64,000 nt of DNA from Pilasporangium apinafurcum (lineage: Eukaryota > Oomycota > Peronosporomycetes > Pythiales > Pythiaceae), in contig BCKE01000044.1 of assembly GCA_001600495.1 (NCBI GenBank), forward strand, positions 242,329 to 306,328. The letters run 5' to 3'. Within the stretch, counting starts at the first letter, position 1, and each line of letters starts with the position of its first letter. This document shows, piece after piece, positions 53,113 to 63,866 of this stretch. The notes under the pieces are model-generated. The model saw only the letters and a list, made by a program, of their open reading frames with translations. It was not told the DNA's origin and ran no database searches. The position numbers and the translations under genes are program-made.

Positions 53113-56100
53113 TTAGTGCAGCAGGACGATCACCACCGAAACATTATCAGATGAACCTGATCGAATCGCAAAGTTGGCTAAGGAATGACTTGCTTGCTAC
53201 ATTATGCACATAAGCATGCAGTCAACTTCACCACCGTGCTGGCAGACAAAATAATACATTTTGCAAAGATGGCTTACCTGTGCAGTGTATCCTTCTTTTA
53301 ATCTTGTAGCAACATGTTTAACAGCCTCTTTGCTCGTGATCGTGTCCCAGAGACCATCGCATGCTAAGATAAGAAACTCAAACTCTGGAGTTATCTCGAT
53401 TTCCTGCACCAAAACAAACGACCATGTCAGCAACTAAGCAAAATCATCTATCTTACTGAAATTCATAGACCTGAAACTCGGGCGTGGATATGACCAAATC
53501 TCCGTGGAATTGTTTATCATGCCCCTCCGGATATGCCCAATATTCGTATTTTGATAGTGCTTCGCCTTTATAATCAATGTCCCCAATGGCCCGCGAAACT
53601 GCAAGTTCCCCATTTACTCGGTATATGTTAACCCACTGAACGACACGACCAGCGCGTTGCTGAATCTCTGGGTCACTCAAATCCATCGAATGCAGCTTTG
53701 ACATGTGCAATTCTCGCTCTTCCTTAACCCATCCACCTTGGGCTTCAATTCGCTCTCGCTCGTCAGCTCGTCCAGGCGTTTGTTCTTCAATAATATCGAG
53801 CGCCTCTCCTCCAATGCTTGCAACAGCTCGACTGTCACCGATATTTGCTGTTAGCAAGCGGTTACCTCGAATTAAAACTACTGCAGCGGTTGTTCCATCA
53901 CTCAAACTCTACACATCAAATCCAAAAAATACATCAACAATATATACGAAACGACTTGCTACATAAAGTAAAAAGCGGCATACCTCAGCCGCTGCCTTTT
54001 CTAAAAATTCAGCATCAATCCGTCGAAAACAATCTTCAAATGCCTCTGTAGCATCAGTCATGAATGATTTGTGTGAACATAAATACGATATCAGACGCTG
54101 GTTTGAAAATGTTGCTGCCTACACAAGCAAGACAATCCTTAGGCTGTTGGATTAGTGTTTCAAGCATCAGTCGATTCGTTAGTTTGCTTACCCGTACACC
54201 GCTATGTCCATCAAAAAGTGCATAAATCGATTGCTTTTGCATTGAATCTTCACCACCAATGTATGCGTTTAAGTCTGGAATACAGCAACAAACATCTTCC
54301 ATTGAGCTCCTAACACCCATGAGCGAGGTTACACCGTGGACTTCATCGCCTGTTGAATAACTAGAATTGTCTTCAAAACAAAAGGCGTCGGCAATAGATT
54401 CACGGGTCGTAGTCATACAGAACGGCTCAATCGACTGTCGACCAGTAAATCCTTCTCGTTGATGTCTTGGGACCCACCGTCCAACTGCCGGTGGTGGTGC
54501 TACATCATGGGGTGGAGATGAAGGTGGGGGGGATGTAGCCGTGGCCGCACTTTTGTTTCGCAAGAATCGAGGGATATATTTACCCGAAGATACTGGCGGA
54601 GACAGAGTTTGAAGAAGCGCTGGTCGCTCACCGCTGGATTCACCATTTATGTCGCCATCTTGATCAACTGCCTCATCATTCTCATCTTTGTTTTCTACTT
54701 GCCAATCACCGCGTATAGAGGCCTCTGGTAGATCATCCAGTGGGTCAAATGCGAACATTGTCACTCCTAACGGACTTCGGGCTCCATAACTAGTATAGCT
54801 CAGCGGACTACTTGATCGTCGAGAACTGGTTCGAGACGAATGTTCACCGCTTGATTCATCAGCAAAACTATCCGGAGCTACAAAGTTGCCCATGCTGCCG
54901 CGTCCGCGATAAAAGTCGTCCATTACAAATGTACCTAATTGGTCTCCATAGTCCTGGCAATCGAAAGAAACACTTCGATTTATCCTCGGCATGCTTTGCT
55001 GTTAGTACAATATCAAGTTAGATGGGACAGTGCAGCACGCGCCATCATTTTCGAAAATTCGCTTACTCTTCTTGACAAGCTGTTGCTGATACGATGTGGG
55101 CGATATTCGGCCTATAAATGTATGAATAAATTTTGTTAGCAACGAATAATATGTCAGAACCAGACTTTTGTTGAGAATGCGTCTGTGCCTGTGATCGTGA
55201 GAGCGCAGATACGATATTCGCAATGGATTTTTGAAAATTAAACAGCCAATCATGCATCTATGCCAAAGTAATCCACATTATCCATTAGTAAAACCATTCA
55301 TCCGCTCTCAGTGTAACACTGCAAAAATTACTAACCCGGTCTTTCGATTCTGCACGCAGCACGTATCGTCGACTTTCCATTCGTATCTGAAATGCGGCGA
55401 CCCCAAAATCTTTTGCTGTTGTGACGGAGTCAATGTTTTCCAGCGAAATAACGCCACAACATGTTTCATCCGTCGGTTTCCGTTCACGCACATCAGCGGC
55501 AGATTTGTAATAAAACAAATGGCTTTCCTGCATGACAAACCATCGTCCTTTCCATCGATTCGGGTCTTCGGAGCTTTGCTTTTCCAAATAACCTTCCATA
55601 AATACCGTTCTACTCAAGCGATAGAAAACAATCGTCGTTGGTACTTTGCATAAATTTCTCCAGTACGAACAATTTACAAGATCTTACTCGAGATATCGCG
55701 TATAACCATCCAGTGTACGTGGTCGAAAGTAACTAGTGGATTGTGGCGCTCCAAATCCTGATCAATAAAACTCTATGGCATTAGCTTATTATACAAACGC
55801 ATGCATTACAGTATATTGTTGGTTCTACCTCCTGTCTCGTCGTCTTGCTCGTCATCCGATGATGACGACGACCGCGTATTAAATAAATCTCTGCGGTCAG
55901 TGTAGTGGAAAGCAGGTATAGATGACATCGGTACTGGGATGGATCCACCACTTGACCGTCCTTCCAAACCAAATTGTTCACGTGAATGCGTAGTAATGTC
56001 GTTGGTGGCTGCTGATGATCCGGACGGTGGCATGGCTACAGCACTCGTATCTTCACTCGCAGCAGCGTCAAGTCGCGGCATGCTATCGTCGTCGATCACG

Positions 56101-56288
56101 TGACCATTTCTATCGCGCTCTAATGGTCGTAGGTGTCGAAATGCCGCCCCTGTGGACCGCAGAACCCTCTCCAAGCTTGCCATGTGTCGCTCGTTTCTTT
56201 TGTTTTTCCCTGTTGTTCGCCACAAAATACGCCCAAGATTTTTTTGTGTGTGGGATTCGCTTCTACTGCGTACACCTTCCGCCGCCAT
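53113..56288 (-). CDS. PH domain-PP2C phosphatase fusion
   Basis: Ten exons: 56288-55829, 55757-55688, 55612-55336, 55257-55213, 55111-55067, 54998-54192, 54118-53984, 53908-53471, 53403-53278, 53196-53113; 828 aa. Residues 1-175 are disordered and basic. A PH domain spans about 181-290 (FMEGYLEKQ, RWKGRWFVMQESHLFYYKS, SRRYVLRAESKDR, MHDWLFNFQKS). After a Ser/Pro-rich linker the PP2C domain starts about residue 520 (GVRSSMEDV), with metal-site motifs YALFDGHSG (about 560), NIGDSRAV (about 636), LACDGLWD (about 775) and SSDNVSVVI (about 816). It should be an active Mg/Mn Ser/Thr phosphatase targeted to phosphoinositide membranes. Weakest point: intron 4 (55112-55212, 101 bp, GTATCT donor), on which the fusion depends; the alternative donors at 55165 and 55160 break the frame. 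Confidence 0.78.
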
Positions 56289-56339
56289 ACAGCTCTCTCC
56301 AGTAACCTTCGTGCAACCTTCAAACGTTTATGCTTTTTA

Positions 56340-56369
56340 ATTGGTTAAAAAACATCGCAAGGAGCCAAT
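56340..56369. promoter_or_regulatory. Inverted CCAAT-box pair
   Basis: ATTGG at 56340-56344 faces CCAAT at 56365-56369 with 20 bp between, about 50-80 bp upstream of the PH-PP2C start. Same arrangement as upstream of two other genes in the window. Confidence 0.45.
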
Positions 56370-56477
56370 CAACGTATCCTACTCTCTGAAATTACGTTGT
56401 TGAAGTTGGAAAACAAAGAACTGGAGAATGCTCAATGAGTTCATCTTCTTCATTGGTGCGAAGAATGAGATTTTTTA

Positions 56478-58052
56478 TTAATCACTGGCGGTGAGTAGCT
56501 CCCGAACAGACGAGTCGCTGAGATATTTACGCACAGCCACCAACGCCTCTAACTGCACTGACCGCAAAAACTCTTTGCGAAGCGTTTCGAGGTCACTCAA
56601 GCATGCAAGAGAGGTATCCATCTCGTCTTTATCCGCCATGATTGGATTGATCAGGCGTGCGAAGTGAAACGTTTTGCAATTGCTCAACTTCTTCAGTACA
56701 CGCATGTCGTCACTATGTAGCGTCTTGGCAATGAATCCGCGGACGCTCTGTCCGTGGCGAAGGCGGATGGCTCCACTTTCGATTAGTCGCAGCAATGCCA
56801 TGGTGTACTTTTCTTCCTCGACCTTCCATCGGCCCTTGCGTAATGGACAGAGAAGTCCATAAATACTGTTTGCCCTAAAGCCCACTCTCAGAAACGTGGC
56901 AACCCAATCGATCTCGTTGTGGCGATTCCGTATGAGGTGCTTTGTCTTGAGGAATTCCTTCGATTTGAGCAGGCGTTGAGTGATAGACTCACGTGACTTG
57001 TCCAGGTTCTGATCTTTTTCAATGAGACAGGAAACCTCATCGATGAAGTGATCATCGGCACTAGATCGATGATGAAGCCGATGCCCTGGTGCATTGCTTG
57101 TATCATCAGCATAGCGAAGCATCGGAGATTGTGTTATTAGCTGACTCGTGGTGGAAAGTGGGACGATCGATGTGGGGATTGGTAGTGTTAGTTGCTTGGC
57201 AGAGCTGTCAGAGTGTTGATAACTCCGTTTTCCAAGATGTTTGACCTCTTTCTCCTTCTGATTTATGTGTGCAATGGATGGGGAGTATTTGGACGATCCA
57301 GGATGCAGTGAAGGCCGAATTTGAATAGACCCACTATCAGTAGCTTTTTTTGGATCGAAATTGGACGGTACTTGGCTGTATTGGTCACCCTTGTAAGTGT
57401 GGTGTGTGTGAACTGATAAGGAATCAGTGCATACAATACGATGACTAATCCTGACGAAGTGTGGTGCATCTAACTGCAGAGGAAACGTATTTGGTTCTAT
57501 TACCTGTCCGTTGGTGGCACAGTCAGTCATGACTGATGATCGTTTATTCCACGAATACTGTGACCGAGATACTTCTGTGACGAGATTTGAGCCCTGAAAG
57601 ACTCGTTGTCTCTTCCGAAACGAACTGAGGCCTGTCGATGATAGAGAGTTCGTAGACACGAAGTCTCGATTTAGAAGATATGACAGCGCTGGAAGTGGAG
57701 CTCCTCCGATATTTCTATCCGCTCCGCCGATGGGATTGAAAGAGGGAGTGGTTGGTCCTGTCCCATTCTTGTGGCTGATCGCTGAGTTTGTGAGTTGTGT
57801 ATCCTGCGTGAGTCGGCGTTGCAACAGGCGATCCTGTTCTGTGTGATCCAACTGCCTGGATTGGGTTGGCGCTTGAACGACTAAATTATGTGTACTCTTG
57901 ATTGGGCAACTTGGGGCTGTACAATAATCCAGAGTGGAATGGCATTGATGGTCTTGGTGAGTAGGACTGCATGTAGCTGTAGAATGAAAGCCTAGCTCCT
58001 CCTGGAAGCCGTGAGAGTGGGATAGCGAGTAGCTCTTAATAGCGTTGGGCAT
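56478..58052 (-). CDS. Stramenopile-type protein with conserved C-terminal GRWxxEEExY module
   Basis: Intronless, 524 aa, ATG 58050-58052. Residues 1-330 are Ser/Thr/His-rich and disordered. The C-terminal part contains RKGRWKVEEEKYTMALLRLI, then GAIRLRHGQSVRGFIAKTLH and SDDMRVLKKLSNCKTF. I recall the same order (GRW-EEE-Y, acidic turn, RSFLAKKLxCxPMRISKKF) in many oomycete and diatom proteins without an assigned function; the module looks like a compact helical, possibly DNA- or protein-binding domain distantly like Myb. The basic stretch RNRHNEIDWVATFLRVGFRA precedes it. No enzyme motif. The role is unknown; a nuclear regulator is a guess. Confidence 0.65.
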   Translation of the reverse strand: MPNAIKSYSLSHSHGFQEELGFHSTATCSPTHQDHQCHSTLDYCTAPSCPIKSTHNLVVQAPTQSRQLDHTEQDRLLQRRLTQDTQLTNSAISHKNGTGPTTPSFNPIGGADRNIGGAPLPALSYLLNRDFVSTNSLSSTGLSSFRKRQRVFQGSNLVTEVSRSQYSWNKRSSVMTDCATNGQVIEPNTFPLQLDAPHFVRISHRIVCTDSLSVHTHHTYKGDQYSQVPSNFDPKKATDSGSIQIRPSLHPGSSKYSPSIAHINQKEKEVKHLGKRSYQHSDSSAKQLTLPIPTSIVPLSTTSQLITQSPMLRYADDTSNAPGHRLHHRSSADDHFIDEVSCLIEKDQNLDKSRESITQRLLKSKEFLKTKHLIRNRHNEIDWVATFLRVGFRANSIYGLLCPLRKGRWKVEEEKYTMALLRLIESGAIRLRHGQSVRGFIAKTLHSDDMRVLKKLSNCKTFHFARLINPIMADKDEMDTSLACLSDLETLRKEFLRSVQLEALVAVRKYLSDSSVRELLTASD

Positions 58053-58249
58053 GACTAATAGTCGTCCGAACCACCGTGGCTGCTGAGCTCAGAACAACTA
58101 AGATGCAGTCGATGAGTTTCCAAAAATGAACCTCGATGTCTAGCGCACTTCATCCTCAGTTTCGAAAATCTTTTATTTACTGTAGCACGCATCTATCGAC
58201 AGCGATGTCAAAACATTACACGTGAAACGGAACGCAAACCAATATCCCT

Positions 58250-58744
58250 CTCTCCCCTGGTTATCGTCAAAAGAAATCTACACACGCATATGTGACTGAA
58301 GCGGGTGGTCCCAACTTTCTTGCCAACCTCATCCCAACGGTCGGCTCGAAACGGTACAAGAAACAGTAGCGAAGGTACAGTAGTCCGACATAGCTTCTAC
58401 GGTCTGAGCGTGGAAGAGAAACGCGGTGTGTGAACGACCCTTACCAATCAGAATACCGCTCTTACACCAGATCGCATAGCATTTGATAGAAGATACTGGT
58501 TGATGTGTAAAACGGTCCAGTGCTTGTTTCGTTTTTCGATTCCATTCCGTTCCACCACTTGACGTAAACGTAATCCCCAATTACACTCACGTTCTTCAAG
58601 GCAATAGTTTGGAAGAATGCGGTTAGATCGCTGTAACTTACCAACGTGGAAGAATTTGTGCTCCATATACAGGTAGATGCTCAGTCGTTTCAATTTCGTT
58701 TCAACTGACGTCAATGGAAGAATGAGGTTGTCTTCTTGTTTCAT
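58250..58744 (-). pseudogene. Possible gene relic, PRP38-like in part
   Basis: On the minus strand, protein-like pieces follow one another in different frames: MKQEDNLILPLTSVETKLKR (58744 downward), then IALKNVSVIGDYVYVKWWNG and STGPFYTSTSIFYQMLCDL (58462-58620), then SYVGLLYLRYCFLYRFEPTV (about 58400-58340). The last recalls the IRALGFLYLRY...FEP segment of PRP38 splicing factors, and the first could be a worn PRP38B start. Joining them needs a 48-bp intron or frame changes, so it is decayed or wrongly read. Family call is weak. The rest of 58053-59514 (promoter side and AT-rich sequence) shows no other gene. Confidence 0.3.
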
Positions 58745-59514
58745 GAATTTCGCTTCACCCTTCCCGCAGCACTGCCAAATAATGCGTTTGAACTAGACAG
58801 TGCCCATAAATGGAACCACGCGACCGATAGTTCAAGTGCGATGGTTCGTAGAAAGGGGTTGTGTGAGATGTGGCATGCGAAGGCTGTTGATGAAAACGTC
58901 GTTTTGTGTGTTTGAGAAACGAAACGAATCTTGTTCTCTTGGATGATGTGTGATGTGTATGTGAGATGAAACTAAGTATAAGGTTGATGACCGCAGCGTT
59001 TGTAAATTAAACGTCCATTTGTTGACTACCTATAACTTCATTTCACCGGCGTCCTCTATTCTTAACACTGTGTTCCACATATATTTGAACCTGTCATCGA
59101 TCGATGAGTATCTTGTAGCTGAGGAATGAGGTCTATGGAGAACGACCAGTGTCTATTTCCTGAGTAACGGTTGCAAAAATCGAAGTCTCTTCTTCGTTTG
59201 TGCATGTACACTTTCTATATCCACGATCTAGAGTGCATAAACTGGTGAGCCATTTGTACCAGGATAGTCAAGGCCAGTATGATGTAGAATATGTTACGGC
59301 ATGACTTGGCGATAGCAATATGCACGAAAAGATGTACCGTGAAAGCTGTTGGCGGCAGACGTGTACAAGTCCTATAAATACGAATTCTTCCATTCCAATG
59401 CGCCTTAGTGTGAAGTCACAATGTGATTTGCATTAATAAAATATGTAAAACTCTTGTTTAAATGGAACACGTTCTGCATTCATGTCTTGACATATCTTTC
59501 GCACCCAAATGAGC

Positions 59515-62500
59515 TTACCATTCTACCGATTGAAAGCGCTCCAGCGATGATTGAGCTTCGCCGAGGTCTTTCTGAACTTTGATGCGCTTATAGAAGATCG
59601 GGCAATCACGACTTGTACAAAGTACATCCTGATGCAAACTCCCCTGACAGTTCTGGCATTGTGTCCATAAACGTGCAAATAGATGCTCCAGTTCATTCAC
59701 CGACTCGAGTTGTTTCGTATACACCTGGGATTCATTCTCCATGCAGCTACGGCAAAGAGCACCTTTACCATTCAGCGGAGCTTTGCATCCAAGGCACTTC
59801 AATTTCTTTACGGCAAAGTTCATCATTCCACCACTGTTTTGCTTTAACACCGGCTTTGATCGTTTCAACGTGTGCTCGCCGTTCAAAAGGTCCGACTTCA
59901 CCTTACTTAACCCGATGATCGGCTCGAAAATCCGCTCGAGCGGGTTCTGAAGTTGCTGCTTTAAATAGTAATCGCAATCGACAGGGATATTGTTCTCCAA
60001 AGCATACACTGGATCTTCAGCCTTATCATAAAGTGGCGTTGCTTTTCCCTTATCGACGATCACATATGCAATTCGCTCCCCAAGTGCTGGAGCCGATCCA
60101 GGATCTCGCTTTCGCATACGCTCTGCAAGTTCTGTATGCGCCTGCTTGACCTTGTAGTCTTCCTGATCCACAGTTTTTTTCAGACCTTTTGTGATCACCA
60201 GTAAAGAAATATCAACACGATTCTGTAGAAGCTCAGAAATGATATTCTTGGTGTATTTGATTGCTCCAGGCACATCCCGATCAATTAAGATCTTGCGTAA
60301 GCACGCCTCAACCATTCGTCTCACCAACAAGCAATTGTCGCGTCGAACTGTTTCCAGACCCTTAGAATCTAATTTGTCATATTTTTCTGGTTTCGTCCAT
60401 AACAAACCAGCGTACCGCTTCTTGTTCATAAGCAAGTAAGGAAAGTACACCTTTTCAAACTCGAGCTGGATAGGTTTCGGAAAGATCGCTGACACGCGTT
60501 TCGCAGCATCTTCCGCAAGTGGCATCGTTTCTTCCACCGTATCAACGCCAAACTTGATCATGACCGAGTCTGTGTCACCATAAACAACCTGAGCGTTGGC
60601 TTTGTAACCATTTGCGACTGTATACAAGCGCTCCACTTCTTCACGTGTGCGGAAAAGAAGCTGCCGACCGTAGGCAGTAATACTGGACGCGATTGGAATG
60701 CATGGCAACTGACCTAAGTTGGCCCCTGTAAATCCATACACAGAATTGGCACTTACTTTCAAGGCAAGCTGCCGCCCGTTCTGCACAGCTTTTTGCATAG
60801 GGTCTACTGCAGCGTTCATATCTCTTTTCGCTTGCTTTCTCGCCGCCAGCAATTCCTCTAAAATCATCGGTAAAATACCTTTCTTCTTCTTACTTGTGAC
60901 AAATACATCGCCTGACGGTGACTTGTTATAATCTGCAGGTGTAAGTTTGCTCACATCAGCTGGTGCAACCAAAGTAGAGTAGCACAGATTATACGCTTGC
61001 ATGATCGACGGATACAAGGACGCAAAATCTAGTGTCGCAATCGGAACAGAGTAATATGCTTTCATCGGATCAATAACCGTCGCGCCTTCGTACCCCACGT
61101 CGTCGGTATTTTGAGATCGTGGCAACGTCGGAACTACCAGCGACGCGTTTCTGCATTTACGGAGAAGCATGGAATAAACTTTGATCTGTTGCCCTCTTTC
61201 AATCAGAAAAGAGATGGGAACACCCGTCACTCTGGCCATCTCGATGTAGTTCACAAGATATGAGAGTTTGTCCAGTAATCGCAATGGAAGATAGGCGTCT
61301 TTCAAACAATAGACGGCAAGACGATGACGGTCATCATCCGTTCCTCTTTGGAGATCACTAATAATTCCATGGGGCACGTCTTCTTTCTGTTGCCCAAGAA
61401 AGGCTGTACTGACAGCATTTAATGAGTACGAACTCAGCTGTTGACTTCTACGCATGATCGGTAGCACATCGAACATGCATCGACCATGAACCGTTGTTTT
61501 CACATTTTCACTTTTCCCGTACTGAGCAGAGCTGAATGTTTTCTTCTCCATGAAAGCATTTCTATTTAAAAAAAAGAATTAGCTGGCAGAACAACACCCA
61601 TGAAAAACAACAATTAAAGATCGGAACGTACGTATAAGCCAACCGCCCCAACCTTGCGTGATTTTGCAGTTTTAGCGCTTTCCCTCGGTTCAGCAAGTAC
61701 GGAATATCAAAGTTATCCGTGTTGTATCCTGTGATAATATCTGGATCGGCTTCCTGCACAAATTGTGCCCATTTCTCCAACATGTCGCCTTCATTATCAA
61801 ATTCCATCACATGAGCACCAACGATAGGTTTACACGTGTTCAAGACGAACACGTTGCGAATTATAGGCGTTGTGGCTCCCTGCTCTTGCACCACATTTGC
61901 AATTTGAATAACAGGATCCTATAATCAAAGGTTTATGTCAGTAATTATGGAAGTTGTTAATATAATCTCAGCAAGAACAAGCACCGCACCATTTCAGCTT
62001 CAGGGAAGTGTCCTTTCCTGCCCATGCATTCAATATCGAAGCTCAAGATCCGAAATGGTGCAAGTTTGCCCCATTGTCCTTCCGGTGGATGGCTCACCAA
62101 ATTGTTGTACACAATATCAATTTCCAGCTGGCACAACGACTTCTTGAATGCAGGTGCACGAACTGAATATGTTCCTTTTGGAGCTTCCAGCCAATTGCAA
62201 CCCTGGATATTTTGATCAATCATAAAGCGCAGAATGAAAGGTACATTACTTTCATACGTCTGATACGATCGAAACTCACACCCTACAAGACACACAAACA
62301 GTTGCATGAGCCACATTCGTACATCTTGCAATTATGACACGGTGCGATCAGATTTTACCTGGGAGTGTTAGACCACTTTCCAACAACGATCTCACTTTTG
62401 GCACATAGGTAGGCATGCACAAATAAATTTTCCACAATTTAATTGCTTTGTCGAACTGATAGCCATAGATCGACATTTTATCGGTAACGACTTGAACTGC

Positions 62501-63034
62501 CATCACGCGGGTAACGTCACTTCCATCACGATCGCGCTGCGATAAAGCCGTCTCCAATGCCATTCGAACCTCACCACAACGATTTACGTCAAAGTTGTCA
62601 GGGCAAACCGCGTACAAGTAAGGCACGACTCCATGCACATGCATCAAGACGCTGTTTCCCGCCTCAGTGACACCATAAAGACGGATGATGGCAGCATTTT
62701 GACTGCTTCCATTACTGTTTGCAACCAATCCTGGTACAGGCTCGCCAGCTTTTGGATTATTTGCGAGTGGTGGGCCATCGTACATATCGATGTCAATCCA
62801 TTGAAAGGCAAGATCCTGCGTGAGTGGGTTGACTACCCCCAGCGGCTTGCGCGGCCACGCACTTGCCTTCACTGCCACAGGCGCCATATTTTGTAGATCG
62901 TCCACAAATGATGGCATGTCCGATTTAGTACCACTCAAGCGTGGACGCTTGCTCTCCTTTCCGTCCTCCCTCACTTCTGCCGCTCCAGGTGGCTCGTCCG
63001 CATGCGTCGCATCTCGTTTCATTCCCGCCGCCAT
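59515..63034 (-). CDS. POLD1: DNA polymerase delta catalytic subunit
   Basis: Four exons: 63034-62359, 62282-61990, 61918-61632, 61561-59515; 1,100 aa (human 1,107); introns 76, 71 and 70 bp. ATG 63032-63034 (MAAGMKRD); a second Met lies four codons on. The exonuclease domain shows ILSFDIECMGRKG (ExoI) and ITGYNTDNFDIPYL (ExoII), the palm shows TLDFASLYPSIM (motif A, about 595), LALKVSANSVYGFTGA (motif B) and VVYGDTDSVM (motif C, about 745), so both polymerase and proofreading activities should be intact. The C-terminal CysA (CLGCKAPLNGKGALCRSC) and CysB (CQNCQGSLHQDVLCTSRDC) pairs bind zinc and a 4Fe-4S cluster respectively in yeast. Role: lagging-strand replication and repair with POLD2/3 and PCNA. 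Confidence 0.97.
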
Positions 63035-63179
63035 GACTGTTGCCGCCAAAAACTGAAAATGGGATGGGAGCAAAACTCGACAAGGAACAAAAATTGGGAC
63101 ACCGTACTAAAATAAAGTTTTCTACGTTAGTTTGAAATAATATGAAATAGTGTGAGCAGTATGAATGGGAACTCCCCAG

Positions 63180-63245
63180 TTAACCTTTATTCCCCACATC
63201 ATTTGTACAATGCGTTGTACAAATGATGTGGGGAATAAAGGTTAA
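63180..63245. repeat. Perfect 31-bp inverted repeat with 4-nt loop
   Basis: Left arm 63180-63210 and right arm 63215-63245 are exact reverse complements, separated by TGCG. Arms begin TTAACCTTTATTCCCC. Located about 145 bp upstream of POLD1. Could be a tiny foldback/MITE, a structured 5' element or a cloning artefact. Confidence 0.9.
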
Positions 63246-63283
63246 AGACGAATTATGACATTTCTGGATCTTCAAATACTATG

Positions 63284-63318
63284 ATTGGATAAAAATATTA
63301 TTAAATGTTTTTGATTGG
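63284..63318 (-). promoter_or_regulatory. Tandem CCAAT-box pair
   Basis: ATTGG at 63284-63288 and 63314-63318, both in the same orientation (CCAAT on the minus strand), 25 bp between, about 250-280 bp upstream of the POLD1 start. Confidence 0.4.
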
Positions 63319-63810
63319 TTAAAATATGCTGACTTGAAAGGACATTGGTAGATAAAGGTGGTGACTTGGTAGCAAAATGAAAAGTGAATCAGATGGAAAT
63401 TTACTTTGCTAGCGCTACCTTTAAGGTCTCGCTGCTTCCATTCTTCCTTTTGTTCTAATCTCATTATGCTCATCTTCGTAACTTTCTTCCTTCCCAGGTG
63501 TATAACATGCAATTGTTTTTGAACGCGAGTTCAGACGTATACTTCGATCTCCCATGTGCTAGGCATGCAAGAGGCCAGGCACACGTAACACATGTGACAA
63601 GATATACAGACAAAAAAAGAATAAAGAAACGCGAGAAAATCCAGAAAAGAAAAATGAGAAGGTAGAAAAGAGGAGCAAAGACATGAGCCTCAGGACAGTC
63701 CAATTCCGAGTTGGTACCAGTCTCTCATCCTAAAATCAGCCAACTAACAAGCAAGTGCTTTGACTTCCAAGTAAAGTCTTTCCTTTTTGTCTCAGCCTCT
63801 CGTTCGTCAG

Positions 63811-63817
63811 TCACTTT
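63811..63817 (+). promoter_or_regulatory. Inr-like core promoter element
   Basis: TCACTTT fits YCAYTYY, 50 bp before the ATG of the last, partial gene. Short motif, so only supportive. Confidence 0.35.
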
Positions 63818-63866
63818 CGTAAGAAGCAAGTCCCCACACTCGTCACTCACATGTAGCCTCTCAAAA

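Larger units (their letters stand above)
63035..63866. other. Divergent intergenic region, POLD1/unknown gene
   Basis: About 830 bp containing the perfect inverted repeat, the tandem CCAAT boxes and an Inr-like TCACTTT at 63811-63817. Otherwise AT-rich and non-coding. Confidence 0.5.

Noticed and set aside
63180-63245. Hairpin as a bacterial-type terminator
   Set aside because: Nuclear eukaryotic context, no T-run after the stem, and it lies upstream of a gene start, not after a stop.
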